Part shown: piece by piece, positions 60,809 to 64,000 of the stretch
How the letters are laid out: each line of letters starts with the position of its first letter
Numbering within the stretch: position 1 is the stretch's first letter
Origin: Palsa-360 sp963719875
GTDB lineage: Bacteria; Acidobacteriota; Terriglobia; Acidiferrales; UBA7541
Length of the DNA: 64,000 bases
Direction of reading: 5' to 3'
Assembly (NCBI GenBank): GCA_963719875.1
Contig: CAVRDJ010000002.1
Location: 2,666,001-2,730,000 of the forward strand
Position numbers and translations under genes: made by a program
Notes under the pieces: model-generated
What the model was told of the DNA's origin: nothing
Database searches by the model: none
Seen by the model: the letters and a program-made list of their open reading frames with translations, nothing else

Positions 60809-61088
60809 CTTCCATGAGAAGGCCGGTTAGTGTCAAGCCGGTTTTGCAGTTGCCTTTGATTGTCGAGTGGTCTTCCTGGGAACCGGGCCGCCTCTGTCGC
60901 CATCCTTCCATCCGCACTCTTTGGTGAGCGATATTCGCTCGGTGCAAGTTGGGTGTTCTCGTTTCAGTAGGTGCTGCTACCTGTGAATCGACCTCTGTTC
61001 CCACCGATTCGGTGAGAGTTGGGCCCCAGGACTTAGTCGCAGTCACCTGGACTCGGCGGTTGAGCTCGGCTCCTCGGATCGCAACTCG
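60809..61088 (-). ncRNA. Candidate bridge/seek RNA region of IS copy 3
   Basis: 280-nt right end homologous to 3511-3789. The minus strand keeps AAGTCCTG, the stem (CTCACCG / CGGTGGG with A-U replacing G.U), and then TTCACAG (complement at 60981-60987), identical to the left flank TTCACAG (complement at 62277-62283). Confidence 0.6.
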
Positions 61089-62189
61089 CTAGGCCACTTC
61101 CCGCATCGCTTTCTGGCTATTGCGCAGTGGTTCGTACACCTCTCCCCCTACCCACAACCGATGCAGCAGGACCGCCAGCTTTCGAGCCACGGCCACCACC
61201 GCTCGCTTCTTGGCATTTTTTCCTCCTCGCTCCGCAAGCTTCTGTCCCCATCTCCGCAGATCGCTGTCTTCTCCAAAAGGTCCCAGAATGTAGTGCGCTC
61301 CCTGCACCATCATCGTGCGCAGATACCGGTCTCCTTCTTTGCTGATGCCCTTCTGGGGTTCGCTCTCCCCAGAGTTCCTGCGGCCAGGTCGTAACCCGAG
61401 AAAACACCCTACCTGGCGACTCTTCGGAAACCGATACGGGTCCTCGATCGTCAGGACATAGGTCAGAGCGATCTGGGTTCCCACGCCCTTCACCTGCTTG
61501 AGCAGGGACACTTCCGGGTAAACTTCCTTGGCGATTTTCTCCATCCGTTCGTCGTATTCCTTGACGCGCTCGTTCAGCGATTCGATTTCTTTGAGCAGCG
61601 GCTCCAGAACCTCCCGCAATTCTGTGCTCAATGCAGCGGCCAGCTCCCGGTTCACCTGATACGTGCCACACTTGGGCAGTCGTTGGCCATAAGACTTCAC
61701 CAACCCCCGTGCTGCGTTCACCAAGGCTGTTCGAGCACTGACCAGTTCCGCTCGCGCTCGAATCACCGTCAGGTGGAGTTGCGCTTGCACACTGCGATGC
61801 CGCACCGGTCCCAATAGCGCGGGATCGATTCGCGCCAGTCGTGCCAGTGTCCGAGCATCGTGCCGATCATCTTTTCGATTGCTCTTGGTGATCAGCTGCA
61901 CCTTTTGTGCATGCGCCACGATCACTTCGTGTCCCAACTCACTGAGCAGCCGGCTGACCCAAGGGGAATGTGTTCCTGTCTCCAGGGCGATGAGACTTCG
62001 CGGTATCTTTCCAAAGGTCTGCTTCATCGCCTCCGGCGTCGTTGGCAGTTTTTGTTCCAAAATGACTTGGCCTGCTTCATCCAAAACACAGTAGAACGAC
62101 CAGCGATCTCCCAGATCCAGCCCGATCGTCAGCTTGGGTTGTTTGAAAATCTCGTTCCTGTTTTTCGCCACAGTGCTATTCTTTTTCAT
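61089..62189 (-). CDS. IS110 family transposase (DEDD), copy 3
   Basis: 366 residues from ATG 62189, with an N-terminus (MKKNSTVAKNRNEIFKQPKL) different from copies 1 and 2 but the same core: TIGLDLGDRWSFYCVLDEAG, RKDDRHDARTLARLARIDPA, VKGVGTQIALTYVLTIEDP and RPGRRNSGESEPQKGISKEG. The frame is intact. Substitutions are mainly conservative, so it is probably functional. It confirms the length assigned to the other two copies. Confidence 0.93.
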   Translation of the reverse strand: MKKNSTVAKNRNEIFKQPKLTIGLDLGDRWSFYCVLDEAGQVILEQKLPTTPEAMKQTFGKIPRSLIALETGTHSPWVSRLLSELGHEVIVAHAQKVQLITKSNRKDDRHDARTLARLARIDPALLGPVRHRSVQAQLHLTVIRARAELVSARTALVNAARGLVKSYGQRLPKCGTYQVNRELAAALSTELREVLEPLLKEIESLNERVKEYDERMEKIAKEVYPEVSLLKQVKGVGTQIALTYVLTIEDPYRFPKSRQVGCFLGLRPGRRNSGESEPQKGISKEGDRYLRTMMVQGAHYILGPFGEDSDLRRWGQKLAERGGKNAKKRAVVAVARKLAVLLHRLWVGGEVYEPLRNSQKAMREVA

Positions 62190-62289
62190 AAGCCGGTCTC
62201 CTTTGTATTGCGCCTTGAGCGCGTCAATCCTTGGGAGCGTATCGCATCCCGTCGGAGACCGGCCTTCTCATCCCATCTGTGAAGTCGTG

Positions 62290-62493
62290 CCGGCTCAACC
62301 GGTCGATGCAACACCCTCTAGTCGGTTGATCTGGCAATACTTCCCGTCGGGAATCGATCTGTATGGCTGTGCTCATTCAGAACCTAAACAGGGCTTTTGT
62401 TTTGTTTGATATTGACGGTGGCTAACAAAATCAGCTACCTAGGCTCCTTCAAGAAGACTTTGAGCGGGTGTTGCAACGACCCATTGAGACCAC
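62290..62493 (-). mobile_element. IS30-like MITE, copy 2 (204 bp)
   Basis: Same length as the copy at 41865-42068. Tips (minus strand) GTGGTCTCAATGGGTCGTTG then CAACACCC, and GGGTGTTGCATCGACCGGTT then GAGCCGGC. Internal homology includes AAACAAAACAAAAGCCCTGT. As in copy 1, a REP-like half lies outside one end (62498-62513) and an IS1111-type element outside the other. Confidence 0.7.
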
Positions 62494-62497
62494 CGGG

Positions 62498-62553
62498 ATT
62501 ATCGGAATGTGGCCCAAATCCTGTTGCGACGCAAAAAGCCACATTCCGATAAG
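62498..62553. repeat. REP-like repeat, inverted pair
   Basis: ATTATCGGAATGTGGC at 62498-62513 and GCCACATTCCGATAAG at 62538-62553 form a 15-bp stem around a 24-nt loop. Confidence 0.8.
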
Positions 62554-62655
62554 AGGAGTTGGCTGACTTGAGGGTATAAAGTTGAACATGTAGGTGCCGT
62601 CCGAAGGAGAATCGGATCGGCGTCGCCTATCGTTGAAGCTATTTGGGGAATCCAG

Positions 62656-62967
62656 ATGTTAACAACTTTTCAAATCACAATCGAAATCCTAGTCGGAATA
62701 TTTTTTCTCGTGGCGGCAATCGCCTGCCTCTTGTGGCCTGATAAGTTCTATGAACATGCCCTAAGACCCGTGTATCGAAACGCTGACATCAGAGATAAAC
62801 CGATTCAGAACTTGCAGAGAAGGGGGTACGTCTGGAATGTGCGTATCATCGGAGTGATCGCCGCGATCATGTTTACGTTTACTGTGATCCATCTTTTCTC
62901 AAGTATGCCCAATAGTCATAGAGGTGTGGATAAGCCCATCCCGAGTGTGCCAAAACAAGTAGAATAA
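62656..62967 (+). CDS. Small two-helix membrane protein
   Basis: 103 residues. Helix 1 LVGIFFLVAAIACLLWPDKF; cytoplasmic or periplasmic loop YEHALRPVYRNADIRDKPIQ; helix 2 IIGVIAAIMFTFTVIHLFSS. A short soluble tail follows. The W-P-D-K-F-Y-E ... R-R-G-Y-V-W-N-V-R-I-I-G layout recalls the DUF6199/small-two-TM proteins, but the family is not assigned. GGGGAATCCAG before the ATG is a fair ribosome site. Confidence 0.6.
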   Translation: MLTTFQITIEILVGIFFLVAAIACLLWPDKFYEHALRPVYRNADIRDKPIQNLQRRGYVWNVRIIGVIAAIMFTFTVIHLFSSMPNSHRGVDKPIPSVPKQVE

Positions 62968-63068
62968 CAAGGGTTGTAGACCAAATCTGGCGAACCGATA
63001 CCTCGCAGTAACCACACCCTCAGTCCATTCTTCCAACGCCGCTGGTTCTTCTGATTGGTTCCCGACCA

Positions 63069-63107
63069 ATTGGCAAGTTCCGATAAGCGGACTTCTCGGG
63101 GCTTGGG
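63069..63107 (+). repeat. REP-like repeat, diverged
   Basis: TTGGCAAGTTCCGATAAGC then GGACTTCTCGGGGCTTGGG. It keeps both conserved halves (TTCCGATAA and GACTTCTC...CTTGG). Confidence 0.6.
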
Positions 63108-63160
63108 AGAGGGATGTTAGTGTCCCCTGAATCTCAGCAATAGGAATAATCCACGAAGAG

Positions 63161-63318
63161 TTAGTGGTGGCGCTTGCTCAAGAGCCTGAGTAGTTGCAAC
63201 ATCAAATTAATGATGTCGAGATATATTTTGATGGCGGGATGCATAGCATCCGGCCAAGTGTTATCGCCAGCATTCTCTTTTTTCAGTAGCGAGTTAAAAT
63301 CAAAAACCAAATAGAGCG
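63161..63318 (-). pseudogene. Bax inhibitor-1/YccA family C-terminal remnant
   Basis: The minus strand encodes LYLVFDFNSLLKKENAGDNT, WPDAMHPAIKIYLDIINLML, QLLRLLSKRHH and stop. The A-x-x-x-Y-L-D-x-x-N-L-x-x-x-L-L-R end is the conserved last helix of the BI-1/YccA membrane family. An in-frame TAA precedes this piece (near 63330) and no N-terminal part is present. Confidence 0.6.
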
Positions 63319-63362
63319 TGAAGTTATGTTAATTGGGGGTCTCTGATACCGGTAACCATGAC

Positions 63363-63914
63363 TCATTTAGCGTTCGTTTTGAAGGAGTCGAAGAACTTTT
63401 GAACGTTCTTGGCGTCTCTACTCCGTTTCGAAGTATCGATGACCATCAGCATATACATCCGATTTCCGACCAGAACCAGTCGCGCATCATACGCAGAGTT
63501 CCCAGTAGTGTGGGCTTGGATATCTCGTGCAGGATGCCCGTCAACAGTGATCTGTTTTTCAGCAATCAAGGTACCCTGCGCATTCTTGAGGCCACCATCA
63601 CGAGCGATGCTCAGCAACTCATCCGGTGATTTGGTAATAAGGTTCGCGTTTTCAACGTATGTGCAATTGTATGCGGCGTGGTCATTAGGCTGTGTGCCGA
63701 CTCCATATATGATCGCAGCGTCACCACCAGCAACCGGTACTTGCTGACCTTGATCAACAATTGGCTTGCCAGGTAAATTAATGGAGAACTTACCATCGGG
63801 AGAATTAAATGTCTGCCAGCGATAAGGAATCAGTTCCTCGCGGTATACAATCACTTGGGACAAGAGCACAGCGAAGATAATTCCTCCAATCTGTTTCTTC
63901 GAAAGTGACTTCAT
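63363..63914 (-). CDS. Hypothetical membrane-anchored protein
   Basis: 183 residues. N-terminal helix (KQIGGIIFAVLLSQVIVYRE), then WQTFNSPDGKFSINLPGKPI, ENANLITKSPDELLSIARDG, KQITVDGHPARDIQAHTTGN, YDARLVLVGNRMYMLMVIDT, KNVQKFFDSFKTN. The opening W-x-x-F-x-S-P-D-G-x-F-S-I-x-x-P-G-x-P and closing Y-x-L-x-V ... F-x-x-S-F are the common pattern of PsbP/LpqN-like secreted domains. The role is unknown. It is intact and monocistronic. Confidence 0.72.
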   Translation of the reverse strand: MKSLSKKQIGGIIFAVLLSQVIVYREELIPYRWQTFNSPDGKFSINLPGKPIVDQGQQVPVAGGDAAIIYGVGTQPNDHAAYNCTYVENANLITKSPDELLSIARDGGLKNAQGTLIAEKQITVDGHPARDIQAHTTGNSAYDARLVLVGNRMYMLMVIDTSKRSRDAKNVQKFFDSFKTNAK

Positions 63915-64000
63915 TGCCGAATCGTATTCTAGACACGCAATTTAGGTCAAGAAAAGCTGTTCAGATGTGATGTTCAATCGAAGGGCCAATTTCCCGCCCA

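Larger units (their letters stand above)
60809..62276 (-). mobile_element. IS110 family, IS1111-type insertion sequence, copy 3 (1468 bp, diverged)
   Basis: Same element type as 2324 and 42081 but with many substitutions (estimated around 5%). Sub-terminal inverted repeat ATGAGAAGGCCGGT is conserved at both ends, and tips ATGGG and GGAAG are the same. Left flank (minus strand) GACTTCACAG; right flank GCCCTATCC, which does not match the usual GACTTGG, so the right neighbour may have been rearranged. Its left guide reads TTCACAG instead of TTATCAG, matching its own flank. Confidence 0.9.

Noticed and set aside
1..64000. CRISPR array or cas genes
   Set aside because: No regularly spaced direct repeats were found; the repeats present are palindromic and dispersed.

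Overview
The window looks like Acidobacteriota (Terriglobia/Solibacter-like) DNA. This is inferred from gene content: Ser/Thr kinases fused to WD40-like (PD40) propellers, secreted DUF6152 proteins, paired DUF6644 membrane proteins, DUF5818, DUF1003 and DUF3309 proteins, and several secreted amidohydrolases. No rRNA or ribosomal marker is present, so the assignment is from context only.

Layout. (1) 1-6.1 kb is an accessory stretch: an integrase remnant, a DUF1841 protein, a HAD hydrolase, one full IS110-family (IS1111-type) element, a DoxX-like protein, GreB, small hypotheticals, and several copies of a short palindromic repeat whose core reads CACATTCCGATAA ... CTCAGGACTTGG. (2) 6.2-35.9 kb is core-like and free of IS elements: a TolB-like propeller protein; a cluster of five related secreted proteins (one broken) with DUF6152 and DUF6644 partners; an amidohydrolase; a catabolic cluster on the minus strand (SSDH-type aldehyde dehydrogenase, FadR/GntR regulator, beta-hydroxyacid dehydrogenase, E1alpha, E1beta, an M24-fold protein, E2, DctA transporter); a peroxiredoxin; an MBL-fold protein; a second amidohydrolase; and a DUF2339/DUF3999 pair. 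(3) At 36.1 kb a tRNA-Arg(CCU) gene is cut at its anticodon loop, and from there to the end the window is a mosaic island. It holds five more IS110-family elements, IS30-like MITEs, 123-bp repeats, broken genes (transposase/receiver chimera, mcrC, kinase, Bax-inhibitor tail), regulators (XRE, Crp/Fnr), a lone BRCT protein and many small stress- or envelope-type proteins.

Most notable system. Two unrelated IS1111-type elements, one present in three copies, sit at different points of the same palindromic repeat family. Their right-hand non-coding regions contain what looks like the target loop of a bridge/seek RNA: a segment complementary to the right target flank, a short hairpin, then a segment identical to the left target flank. 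In the three-copy element the only local change in the left guide (TTATCAG versus TTCACAG) agrees exactly with the left flanking DNA in two of the three copies, which looks like natural retargeting of the guide.

In the catabolic cluster the M24-fold protein has lost one canonical metal-ligand Asp and sits between the E1 and E2 genes of a 2-oxoacid dehydrogenase complex. A FadR-type palindrome lies just upstream of the regulator gene. The substrate cannot be read from the sequence.
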